From Strigamia acuminata (taxonomy: Eukaryota > Arthropoda > Chilopoda > Geophilomorpha > Linotaeniidae), in the NCBI GenBank assembly GCA_949358305.1, contig OX442318.1:15172517-15236516 (forward strand): 64,000 bases of DNA, given 5' to 3'. A program made the position numbers and the translations under genes. Positions 9,272 to 18,146 of the stretch are shown here, in pieces. The notes below the pieces were generated by a model that made no database searches, was not told the origin of the DNA, and worked only from the letters and a program-made list of their open reading frames with translations. The stretch's first letter is position 1, and each line of letters opens with the position of its first letter.

Positions 9272-12200
9272 GCTTAAAGAGTTGTTTCCTCTCTCGGAAT
9301 TGTCAAATGATTTATTTTCACGAAAAGATGAATTTAAATTAAGACATAAGCCTAGTCATCTCACAGTACCTTATGTCGATGATTCGAAGAATAAACCACC
9401 ATCGTTGGTCATTTCTTACGAAGCAGTACCTGTCTGTCGGAAAGCGAGTAGTTCCACTGATGGTGTCGATGAGAATTTAAAAATCATGACAGACCAACTA
9501 GAAAATTTGAGTATTTTCAGTGGAAGTTGGAATGCACCAAAGAAACCGCTTGTACCCAAGGTTTTCAAGTTAAGAAAACTTCTTAAACTTGAAAAATGGA
9601 ACAAGAAAGAACGAAAAGTATTGCTTGGCAAACTTTGCAATAGCAAATTAATCAATGGTGGCAAAGATGATCCGCGTATGAATGTCCAAATTGGAGGTTT
9701 GGATTACAACGCACTAATGGACTCTGGAGCCACCCAATGTTTTATTGGAGTACAACTCCTCTCAAACACAGAAATTCCGGTGGAATTCATACAAGAATGT
9801 CCCCGGGGAATGCGTGTCTGCGCGGTCGGAATAGATCACCGACCTATCGGCCAAGTTTGTCTTTGTGTCAAATGGGCCGATAAAAAGAGAGTTACACCTA
9901 TCACCTTCATAATTCTACACAAGAATGTATGTGGATTGATTTTAGGCCACAACTTTATGCGTAGAACGGGGATAAACCCTAATCCCCGACGGGCTGTGTT
10001 CACCTGTGATGACATGCCCGGATGGACAGCACCATACGAGACCACTGAACTTAACTGTTGTTTAGCAAGCATTAGGACTTTGGGTCTCCAAGGTGAAGGA
10101 ACTCCCACTTCACCGGATTGGGCAGAAAAACTCGTCAAAGGCTGCAACAGCTTGGAGGAAGAAAAACAGTTACTCGTAAACGTTCTTTTGCAATTAAAAA
10201 ACGTATTTCGAGATCAATTGGGCTGCACGAAGGTTGCCAAGCACAGCATCAAGTTTAAACCTGGTGCTACTTGGAAACACCAGCCGTATAGAATGTACAA
10301 TCCGGCCAAGAAGGCGATTATGACGGAATTGGTCGAGGAGTTAGAGGCCGATGGGTTAATCGAACCTGCCACTGGCCCCTATATAAGTCACCCCGTCATA
10401 GTGGCTAAACCCGGCGGGAAGTATCGATTATGTATCGACTACCGCTGGTTGAATGCAATCACAGAAGTCGATGCAATTCAAATGCCAAGTATTGACCTGT
10501 TAATTCATCATACTAATCAGGCCAAGTACTTTACATCCATTGATTTAACTAAAGGTTATCATCAAATGGAAATGGAGGAGGAGGATAAGAGCAAAACTGC
10601 TTTTTACACTCCAAAAGGCAAATTTCAATTCAAGAGATTGCCATTTGGTCTTTGTAATGCACCTAGTTCTTTTCAACACCTCATGACTACCGTATTGGGT
10701 GACTCTCTATATAAACATGCTCTAGTTTATTTAGACGATATAATTATTTTTTCCGACACATGGGAAAATCATTTATTACATATTAAAGACGTACTTGAGA
10801 AGTTAGATGCCGCAAATCTAACTATCAATAAAGACAAGTCAAAGTTTGGTCGAACATCATTACGATTTTTAGGCCATTTAATTTCGGAGGGATCTCTTCT
10901 TCCAGACCCTGACAAAGTCTCGGCTGTAAGGAATTTTCCCAAACCGACTTGTTCTAAAGACATTCAGAGATTTGTAGGACTTGCGAATTTTTTCCGAAAA
11001 TTCATTCCTAACATCGCCAATATTGCTCGTCCATTGACCAATATTATGCATGATCAAGCAAAGTTTGTGTGGGATGATTCACAAACAACTGCATTCGAAA
11101 CTATCAAAGATATTTTGTGTGACAAGGACCAAGCCCTTCTCCACATGCCAGATATGAATAAGCCTTTTGTCATTTTGACAGATGCTTCTCATTCAGGCTT
11201 AGGTGCAGTACTCTGTCAAGACGTAGAATTATTCTGTGAAAAGAAACAGAAATTAATAATGGTCCCGAAAGCAGTCGCGTACGCCAGTCGAGTCTTACAC
11301 GGGGCCGAAGTGAGGTATTCTACGCCGGAATTGGAGTGTTTGGCTGTTGTATGGGCAATCGAAAGATTTCGCCCATATATTGAATACACGACTTTCACTC
11401 TCGAGTCCGATGCTAAGGCCCTTAGCTGGTTGATGAGTACGCCGGAACCATCGGGAAGGTTTGGTCGTTGGGCCGTCAAAATACAATGTGGCGCGTTTAA
11501 AATTATTTTTAGACGCGGTGCAATGAACCAAGTAGCGGACGCATTATCACGCGCTCCACTGTCTGCACTAGACACTCCGGATTATGATTATATCGAACCA
11601 GAGGAGATCACCCATTTCTATCCAACTTGGAATGGAAACAGGTGTGCATCTTTACAAGTGACGGAAACTGAGCGCAAACATTTTCTTACAAATGTTGGCC
11701 TTAGTTTAGATTTTTTCTCAGAATCATATAATCCAGTTAGATTTCATGATTCTGGAGAAAAGGGGGAGGAAGAAGGATGTACGAGAGAAAATTGCAGACA
11801 TATAGATGTCCACAATTGTAATCACGAAAATGTACACACTGCGCTAACAGATATCATAAAAGTAGTTCCGCCGACGCGAGACGAAATTATCGAAGCGCAG
11901 CTTAAAGATCCAGCATGTAGTAAAATCCTTGTTTACCTGAAAGGAGACGAAAAATTAAAAAATCGTGTCACGGATAAACATTGGTTAAACGCGATTCGTG
12001 GCTACACTCTCGACGAACCGGAAGAAAATAAAGGTGTTATGCTAATTTATTTTGCTCCGACCGATGAGGAAGAGTTAAACGACTCTGGCAACGGGTTTAA
12101 GGCGGTAATTCCACGCTCTCTCGTGAGACGTGCATTATTCGCATGCCATGGCCATCCACTTACAGGACACGCTGGCATGAGCAAAACCCTAGATAGAGCA

Positions 12201-12932
12201 AAACAGATGTATTTCTGGCCTAGAATGAGCAAAGACACTCGAAACTACGTTCGCAGTTGCACTCATTGCCAACAATACAAACCTAGTCAACACCAAAAGC
12301 ATCGGGCAAGCTATACACCTCACAACATGACCAACCCGTGGGAGACTGTAAGCATTGACCTGATGGGACCAAAACCAGCCGGTCGTTCACAATTAAAATG
12401 GATTTTAGTAATCATTGATAATTGTACAAAATGGATTGAAGTCTTCCCACTAGCGACTGCATCAAGTGAATGCATCGTTAATAAGATGAGCGAAGTTTTC
12501 CACCGTTGGGGATATCCAAAAAAGATAATCTCCGACAACGGCAAACAATTTGTGTCGACAATATTTAATGATTTTTGTCAAAAGAATCACGTAGATATTG
12601 CTCACATTAGCCCATATCACGCTGCCGCTAATATTACAGAGCGGGCTAACCGGACTTTAAAAATGATGTTAGCTTTATACTCGGACATTCACTCTCACTG
12701 GCCAAAATATTTAAATTCTTTTGCCTTTGCGATGCGCACCGCTAAGTCCGAGGCAACAAATTGTTCTCCGATGATTCTTAATACGGGAAGAATCGTTCCT
12801 TTGCCATTTGACCCGCGTATTACTAAACACGCCATCAAATTCGACAAAGAGAAGCCCGAAGCTTATGTCTATAGTATTTTAGACGTAATTAGACGTGCAT
12901 CGGAAAATTCAATCGAATTACGAAAAGCATGA
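9237..12932 (+). CDS. pol: gypsy-1 Pol (protease, RT, RNase H, integrase)
   Basis: Read in the -1 frame after gag; the frame has no ATG near its start, which fits a frameshift product. Domains: aspartic protease MDSGATQCFIG (near 9719), reverse transcriptase with LCIDYRWLN and catalytic YLDD (near 10726-10740), RNase H with ILTDASHSGLG (near 11170), integrase zinc-binding HHCC (GHPLTGHAG to CTHCQQYK, about 12140-12270), and integrase core Asp in SIDLMGPKP (about 12351), Asp in SDNGKQF (about 12531) and Glu in TERANRT (about 12637). The order RT-RNase H-integrase is that of Ty3/gypsy. The frame ends early at TGA 12930-12932; the rest of the integrase continues in the next feature. Very similar to gypsy-2 Pol. 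Confidence 0.93.
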   Translation: MIQGVVQVAQPPLKELFPLSELSNDLFSRKDEFKLRHKPSHLTVPYVDDSKNKPPSLVISYEAVPVCRKASSSTDGVDENLKIMTDQLENLSIFSGSWNAPKKPLVPKVFKLRKLLKLEKWNKKERKVLLGKLCNSKLINGGKDDPRMNVQIGGLDYNALMDSGATQCFIGVQLLSNTEIPVEFIQECPRGMRVCAVGIDHRPIGQVCLCVKWADKKRVTPITFIILHKNVCGLILGHNFMRRTGINPNPRRAVFTCDDMPGWTAPYETTELNCCLASIRTLGLQGEGTPTSPDWAEKLVKGCNSLEEEKQLLVNVLLQLKNVFRDQLGCTKVAKHSIKFKPGATWKHQPYRMYNPAKKAIMTELVEELEADGLIEPATGPYISHPVIVAKPGGKYRLCIDYRWLNAITEVDAIQMPSIDLLIHHTNQAKYFTSIDLTKGYHQMEMEEEDKSKTAFYTPKGKFQFKRLPFGLCNAPSSFQHLMTTVLGDSLYKHALVYLDDIIIFSDTWENHLLHIKDVLEKLDAANLTINKDKSKFGRTSLRFLGHLISEGSLLPDPDKVSAVRNFPKPTCSKDIQRFVGLANFFRKFIPNIANIARPLTNIMHDQAKFVWDDSQTTAFETIKDILCDKDQALLHMPDMNKPFVILTDASHSGLGAVLCQDVELFCEKKQKLIMVPKAVAYASRVLHGAEVRYSTPELECLAVVWAIERFRPYIEYTTFTLESDAKALSWLMSTPEPSGRFGRWAVKIQCGAFKIIFRRGAMNQVADALSRAPLSALDTPDYDYIEPEEITHFYPTWNGNRCASLQVTETERKHFLTNVGLSLDFFSESYNPVRFHDSGEKGEEEGCTRENCRHIDVHNCNHENVHTALTDIIKVVPPTRDEIIEAQLKDPACSKILVYLKGDEKLKNRVTDKHWLNAIRGYTLDEPEENKGVMLIYFAPTDEEELNDSGNGFKAVIPRSLVRRALFACHGHPLTGHAGMSKTLDRAKQMYFWPRMSKDTRNYVRSCTHCQQYKPSQHQKHRASYTPHNMTNPWETVSIDLMGPKPAGRSQLKWILVIIDNCTKWIEVFPLATASSECIVNKMSEVFHRWGYPKKIISDNGKQFVSTIFNDFCQKNHVDIAHISPYHAAANITERANRTLKMMLALYSDIHSHWPKYLNSFAFAMRTAKSEATNCSPMILNTGRIVPLPFDPRITKHAIKFDKEKPEAYVYSILDVIRRASENSIELRKA

Positions 12933-13503
12933 TCGACTACATAAAAACAAATATTATATTTGTCAATTTGCCAAAGGAGATCTCGTGTGGAAAGCCACAC
13001 ATATTTTATCAAATAAAGATAAAGGGATTTCGGCAGGATTCGCTGAGAAACGTGATGGACCTTGGGAAATTACGGCTGTTCTCGGCGGAGGTTCCTACAC
13101 ACTACGTAAGCTTTCCGATAACACGAAAGCAAAAGCGATCAACATACAGGATTTAATGCCTTATATCCCAAGTTACCCGATTGAGGAATGGACATTAGAT
13201 CAGAAAGTCGGTACCAACGAGTCACACCCGACTCCAGATTGGATGGCAGGTCAAGTTATTAATTCTTCAGAATTAATAAATGAACCTGTGTCCATGGAAA
13301 CAGAGGATTTAGTTGAAGAGAAAGAGGAGGAAACTTCTCAGATTTCTTCTAAAGAGGACGAAACTCCTCAAAATTCATCCAAAAAGAGGAAAAGATTTCC
13401 ATCTCCCGTTCGACAGTCTAAACGTAGACCCAAGCCGAACACAAAATACGTGACCGATTTTGTACAACTCATAAATTGTTTAAAACAAGTCAAGTTGGGT
13501 TAA
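12895..13503 (+). pseudogene. pol: gypsy-1 integrase C-terminus, out of frame
   Basis: The +1-shifted frame carries the expected continuation of Pol: HDRLHKNKYYICQFAKGDLVW, then GPWEITAVLGGGSYTLRKL, the SH3-like integrase tail, and an acidic then basic low-complexity end. The two frames overlap between about 12895 and 12932, so a single-base insertion or two-base deletion lies there. No slippery heptamer is visible, so I read it as a break in this copy or a sequencing error, not programmed frameshifting. I see no chromodomain. Confidence 0.8.
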
Positions 13504-14241
13504 AAAACACAATATATTGAAAATATTTTATTTTAAAATAAATATTTCCAATCATATTCACGAAGGATTGTTAAATTTTATTAGTTAAAAACATTTTTTT
13601 TTGGTGTGAATAAAATCTAACAAATGTTTGAGTTATTTTTACACGGCCGATTATATTCAAATTAATCTACGTGTAAACATTTACTTGAAACTGTGTTTCC
13701 CCCCTTTGGGTTAATAGAAACTTCGAGGAGTAATTTGATTGGTTTGTAATTACTCATCTCGCATACATGTGTTACCAAGTCACGTGTATGATACTAACAA
13801 ACGCCACCAGATGTCGGTGATAGATTATTTACTCGGACGAATTGTGGAATTATTCGTACAATTAAAACCATGTAAAATGACTATTGTCGGATGCTAAAAA
13901 ACACTTACAAAAATATTTTTTTTATATTTTTATATGTTTTTTAGTCATTATGTCGTGTAGATACAAAATTAGGTTTATTTCATTAAATAAACACTAATTT
14001 GAATATTTTATCAGCGATATTGTTTTAAACGATAAAATGAAATTATATGCCAAGTCGAGAATAATTATTAATCTTAATAATTATTCGACAAAATGGCGGA
14101 AACACGCTAACAAGGAAACTTAAGAATTAATTATGAAATTAATCCAGTTGTTGTTCGAAAATTAATTTAATTTGAAATTAAATTAATTTCCGACGGTTGA
14201 TTCATGTTCTCAAATAAAATTTATTTCTTTTTGAAGACACA
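13504..14241 (+). other. gypsy-1 region between pol and ORF3, with hairpins
   Basis: AT-rich, non-coding. It holds several perfect inverted repeats: a 12-bp stem with loop ATCT (14059-14086), a 7-bp stem with loop ATGA (14126-14143), and 15-bp arms separated by one base (14159-14189), the last about 50 bases before the ORF3 ATG. Similar tetraloop hairpins fill the gypsy-1 and gypsy-2 LTRs. How ORF3 is expressed (splicing, internal entry or its own promoter) cannot be told. Confidence 0.6.
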
Positions 14242-15897
14242 ATGAGTCGCCGAGGTCGCGCTAGCAAGCGACAATACGTGCACTGGGATCCAGAAGAGTC
14301 GGAAGAGACGGATTATCGCTTTGTTAATCCCTCCTCTGACCCCGAGCTCGTCGCCAACTGGGCTCGTGATAACCCGGATCTCGTACCGCCACGGATTCGG
14401 ACCGCCATGGGCGTCAGTCCGAACGACTCGCGTCCTTCCAGAGGCCGTCAAGCTATTCAGCGTGTCGTAACCTATGATGCGCCCCACGAGACTCCGAATT
14501 GGGATTTTTCTGACGACTCGTCACAATACTCCCGTTCTGCTTCAAGGAGACGGCGCCAAGATGACTTCTCACAAGAAGAAGAATCGGTTGAAGAAGCTCC
14601 ACCTCAGACCACCAGCAGGCAGTTTGCCCGACCACGAAATCCTCGCGATACCGCTAGTCGAGGCAAAACCGGCAAGTCCAAAGGACCCACCAAGTCCACG
14701 TTGGCATCTTCATCCGAAGCGCTGACTCGCCCAACATCGCAAGCTCGTTCGATATCGGAACTCAATTTGCCAAGTTACCGGAAGCAGCGAAGGGAACACG
14801 TATTTCGAGATATGGAAGCTGCCGCTTTGGGGACTAACATCATGCCAAAGTCGAAACTGATGTTCTGCCCATTGTGCGCAGGATGCGGATGGCTGTCGTC
14901 CTTGTTATCCGGCATTCACGCCGTAGTCTGCGTGAACTGTCACGGTGGTAAACGCGTTGCCATATCCAGCATGTGGAATGAAGAAATTCTTCCATTTATC
15001 GTCAAGGGGCTAAGTACGCCGACAGCACGCAATTGGGCGATGTGTCGCGAATGTGGCCTCATCCACCAGGGCCCGGAGCAGGCTATCTATGTAGACCCGG
15101 CACAAATGTCCAGCACCTCGACTCCACGAGGAGGATTTACGGAGCCACAACGCGAACCGGAAACTCCCACCCCTGCGATTGATGGAACTCTAGTTGTCTC
15201 GGCGGAAAACCTTCCAACGTCAGTTATTGCGTCTGATTCTCCGCCGGTTGCATCCGATTCTGGTCCACAAGCCGCCGCTTCTCCAGAGGGAACATCGACT
15301 AACAACATGATTGTAGCGACTATCCCGCTCCCAGAAGTAAGCCACGCTGCTGAACCGGTTATTTTACTGGTCCACCCATATATGCCGAGACCAGACATGT
15401 CGCTCACGGAGCAAACTAAGGCGGAAGTGGAACATTATTTCCCAATTTTATTGGAAGCAGCTAAGCGTATTAGTGTGTCGATTTCAAACGACCGAATTCC
15501 AGATTTGAGCGTGCCACTGGCCGTGATCCAATGGATTTTCCATCCATCCCGGCCGGAATCTTTTCAAACTCGCTCTTTTATTTGGTGTAAGATTTTGCAA
15601 CAGGTCTCAGCAGCAGCACACCCGTTGATTCGTGAGGGATGGCACTCCGGCTTACCCGACCATCACTTGGTTTTCTCCGAGCCAACCAGCGCTAACACCA
15701 TTCCGTTAGGAGGGCCTGATCCCCTGGAAGTATTCACCGAGGAACAACACAGAATGCTCCTGAATCCCTTGGCCCATGACGTTGAGCCCGATGTAGTACC
15801 GGAATTGGTAGCTATTCAACTTAATTCTCCACCCGCAGCCGTCTCGGAAGTTGTTACATCCATGGAAGGATTTATTGAGGATGAAGAGTTGGACTAG
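14242..15897 (+). CDS. gypsy-1 ORF3, cysteine-rich protein of unknown function
   Basis: 551 codons from ATG to TAG, uninterrupted, between pol and the polypurine tract, where an env would sit. It is not an env: I see no signal peptide, no transmembrane segment and no furin site. Residues 1-200 are Arg/Ser/Pro-rich and look disordered. A central cysteine cluster follows: C209, C212, C215, C230, C233, then C268, C271 and H275 (FCPLCAGCGW, VCVNCHGG, MCRECGLIH), which looks like one or two zinc-binding sites. A Ser/Thr/Pro linker follows, then a probably folded segment (about 375-480, PYMPRPDMSLTEQTKAEVEH onward) and an acidic end. I do not recognise the family. An open frame of this length in a young element argues that it is or was translated. 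Possible roles include nucleic-acid binding or silencing evasion, both inference. Confidence 0.7.
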   Translation: MSRRGRASKRQYVHWDPEESEETDYRFVNPSSDPELVANWARDNPDLVPPRIRTAMGVSPNDSRPSRGRQAIQRVVTYDAPHETPNWDFSDDSSQYSRSASRRRRQDDFSQEEESVEEAPPQTTSRQFARPRNPRDTASRGKTGKSKGPTKSTLASSSEALTRPTSQARSISELNLPSYRKQRREHVFRDMEAAALGTNIMPKSKLMFCPLCAGCGWLSSLLSGIHAVVCVNCHGGKRVAISSMWNEEILPFIVKGLSTPTARNWAMCRECGLIHQGPEQAIYVDPAQMSSTSTPRGGFTEPQREPETPTPAIDGTLVVSAENLPTSVIASDSPPVASDSGPQAAASPEGTSTNNMIVATIPLPEVSHAAEPVILLVHPYMPRPDMSLTEQTKAEVEHYFPILLEAAKRISVSISNDRIPDLSVPLAVIQWIFHPSRPESFQTRSFIWCKILQQVSAAAHPLIREGWHSGLPDHHLVFSEPTSANTIPLGGPDPLEVFTEEQHRMLLNPLAHDVEPDVVPELVAIQLNSPPAAVSEVVTSMEGFIEDEELD

Positions 15898-16546
15898 AAA
15901 GCGTCAACGATGTCGGGATCCGTTACTTTCCCGATATCTTCCCTTTTAAGGCAAGACCAGAAGTAACGAGTCCATTTTCTCCATCTCCACTTCTTGACCC
16001 GAGATGGAACAAAGATTTAGTCAGGTTCAGGTGTATTTTATGCCGTTTTTTGTGAATATTTCAAAGATCTTTAATATTTAAATTAACAATTTTGTTAAAA
16101 TTTGATTACGAGTCAATGTGAGTTTGTTTGTATGAATACTAATTTTAAAATTTAAAATTTTAAGGTGTAAAGTGTTATTTTGCCAAATCATTATATTTCC
16201 AATGAGAAGTTAAGTTTTGTGAAAATAATTGTTGAATTTTATTAATCATTTGTTTGGTACAAGAGTTTGATGTTAGTTTAAGTTATCGCCTTTTCTTGAT
16301 GCAGTTGTAAGTCCACCTGTAAAGAGAGATTGGAATTATTATTAATAATTGAGAGTTTTATAATCCTAATAAATATTTTTTGAAGCATTTGATTAAGAAA
16401 TACTCTTTATTTATACTATTAAGATATAAAATAAAGGTTTTTACTTACCAAGGATTACAGCTCCAGCTCCATAGATGACAGTGTGGTCTTGATCCTCAAG
16501 ATATTCGGAATAAATAGTATGTTAATACAGGTATTAACATATATTT
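15898..16546 (+). other. gypsy-1 3' untranslated region
   Basis: AT-rich non-coding stretch between ORF3 and the PPT. It contains a perfect inverted repeat with 11-bp arms and a 2-base centre at 16518-16541 (ATGTTAATAC core), five bases from the polypurine tract. I see no other gene. Confidence 0.6.
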
Positions 16547-16556
16547 AAGGGGGACT
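16547..16556 (+). other. gypsy-1 polypurine tract
   Basis: AAGGGGGACT directly before the 3' LTR start TGTGACGG. Plus-strand primer site. Confidence 0.85.
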
Positions 16557-18146
16557 TGTGACGGTTACACTGTCATACACTTTGTTAGTATAGGACGATT
16601 ACTTCACCAATAGATGGCGCTGATGCGTTTTAGCGGTAAATTCAAATTTCGACAATTTTTGAGTGAATAAAATATAAATTACTATTTATATTTTATTCCA
16701 CTGCAACTTTAGACACTTTTAAATACTTTTGGATGTTTAAAAACTAGTTGATTTATTTGTCACATAATTCTATTGAATTATGTGCAAACTCTACACCTGG
16801 TGAAGTCACCCCCCATCACCCACTGTGAGTTGGACTCCTTTTGGATTATAGTCAAAGGGACTTAATCCAAAATGTGTCCTGCGTATCCAGTTCCTGTAGT
16901 GGACCTAGTAGAAGACTATGTCCTGAGTATCCACTTCCTATGATCTGGGATTGGATGGATTTGACTGCCCAGTGATCCCATTGGATCACTGAACAGCTAT
17001 TCTCCTCACCGAGTATATATCCCCCTACAAAACGGATATAGCTCGCTCTTGTTCTGTTTTTGTTTGATACTGATATTACTTGAGCACATATTATACTTCT
17101 CTGCGTTCCGACAATCCGTTGTAGAAATACTTTGTATTTAGTGTAAGTATCTAGAGTGGGTAGAAGACTCACAGACACACTGCCCGCCTCTTCATGCCAA
17201 CATTCCGTTGTAGAAATGTCGTAACTAGAGTGAGTAATTCACAGACACATTTAAGTGTAGTATCTAGAGTGGGGTACAACCCACAGACGCACTCCCTCCA
17301 GCTTCATGCCAACATTCCGTTGTAGAGTGCAGAATCTAGAGTGGAGTAGAATTCACAGACGCATTGGTAATGTAGAATCTAGAGTGGAGTATTTATATTT
17401 CACAGACGCATTATCAGAGTGATCGACGCGGAGTAATTTCCCGGTTACTCTCCCGCCAGCCAGGACCGAGTGGAGTAATTTCCCGGCGATGGATAACCTT
17501 TCCTGCGAGATATTTCGATTCAATTCGTTATTGGTTTGACGGAACATTTAAGTCTAACTTAGATGTTGATTGCACTCGGGGCAAAAAATAGCTCGGCGCT
17601 ATTTTAATATATTTTACTTATTTTCATAGTTTTAGTTAAGTTTGTGACTCTAAAATATCATGATTAATTCCATAGAATTAATATGAATATTTATTCTCAC
17701 ATTGTTACATCTCGCAATAATTATTGATTTCAATAATTATCTGCGATGCGATGTGTGTGACGATACAGAAAAGTCAACCGCACCTCTCGGATATAACCCA
17801 CCCAGCCTAACCATTTACACGCCTTTTAGAACCAAACCCCGGACCATTTAGAAGCCAAAGCCATTCATAGATGACATCTTTTACGTCACAGCAATAAGAC
17901 CGTTACAAATTCTTATTGCATGACTGAAGCCTTCAAATGATATTATTTCAGGGCTTTTGCCAAATAAATGTATAGTTTAACTTCTCGTCATTTTAGCCAC
18001 TTGTAGGCATAGTATTTATATAAGGTTCAAACCGAAATAAATGTTATATGTTTTGAGAAAACATCAGGTTTGCATATTTTACACTTTCACACAGATAGTT
18101 CACACTTTAGTCTAGCAATTGCTATCTCCAGAAGGTAATCGTCACA
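16557..18146 (+). repeat. gypsy-1 3' LTR (1590 bp)
   Basis: Starts TGTGACGGTT after the PPT and ends CGTCACA at the point where the BEL-1 reading frame resumes. Gypsy-2 LTR has the same ends (TGTGACGG to CCGTCACA) and shares blocks such as AGATGGCGC, AGCGGTAAATTC and TGATATTATTT. A TATATAT at 17014-17020 may be the TATA box. The LTR contains many perfect short hairpins with 4-nt loops (16665-16698, 16761-16784, 16970-16991, 17663-17682, 17717-17740) and the tandem array listed next. The 5-bp target copy on this side would be ACACT (18147-18151). Confidence 0.88.
17101..17411 (+). repeat. Tandem repeat array in the gypsy-1 LTR
   Basis: Five imperfect units of TCTAGAGTGG (17150, 17263, 17335 and 17378 exact; 17223 variant ACTAGAGTGA), each followed within about 20 bases by CACAGACGCA or CACAGACAC. 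Between them TGCCAACATTCCGTTGTAGA occurs twice, plus one variant. The array lies just downstream of the likely TATA box, so it would be in the transcribed R/U5 part. Confidence 0.75.

Larger units (their letters stand above)
1..18146 (+). mobile_element. Ty3/gypsy retrotransposon gypsy-1 (5' end outside window)
   Basis: Plus-strand gypsy element with gag (split by copia-1), pol in the -1 frame, an extra third ORF, a polypurine tract and a 1.59-kb 3' LTR. It sits inside the minus-strand pol of BEL-1: the BEL-1 reading frame runs to position 18147 and stops exactly where the LTR end (CGTCACA) begins. It is a close relative of gypsy-2, sharing Gag and Pol similarity, LTRs that start TGTGACGGTT, and the same frameshift signal. 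The copy is defective: copia-1 splits gag and a frameshift breaks the integrase C-terminus. Confidence 0.9.

Noticed and set aside
12895-12932. Programmed frameshift inside gypsy-1 integrase
   Set aside because: No slippery heptamer or stem; a mutation is simpler.
14242-15897. gypsy-1 ORF3 as an envelope protein
   Set aside because: No signal peptide, transmembrane segment or cleavage site; the cysteine spacing looks like zinc binding.
16557-18146. CRISPR-like or satellite array in the gypsy-1 LTR
   Set aside because: Units are irregular in spacing and few; they are LTR-internal tandem repeats in a eukaryotic element.
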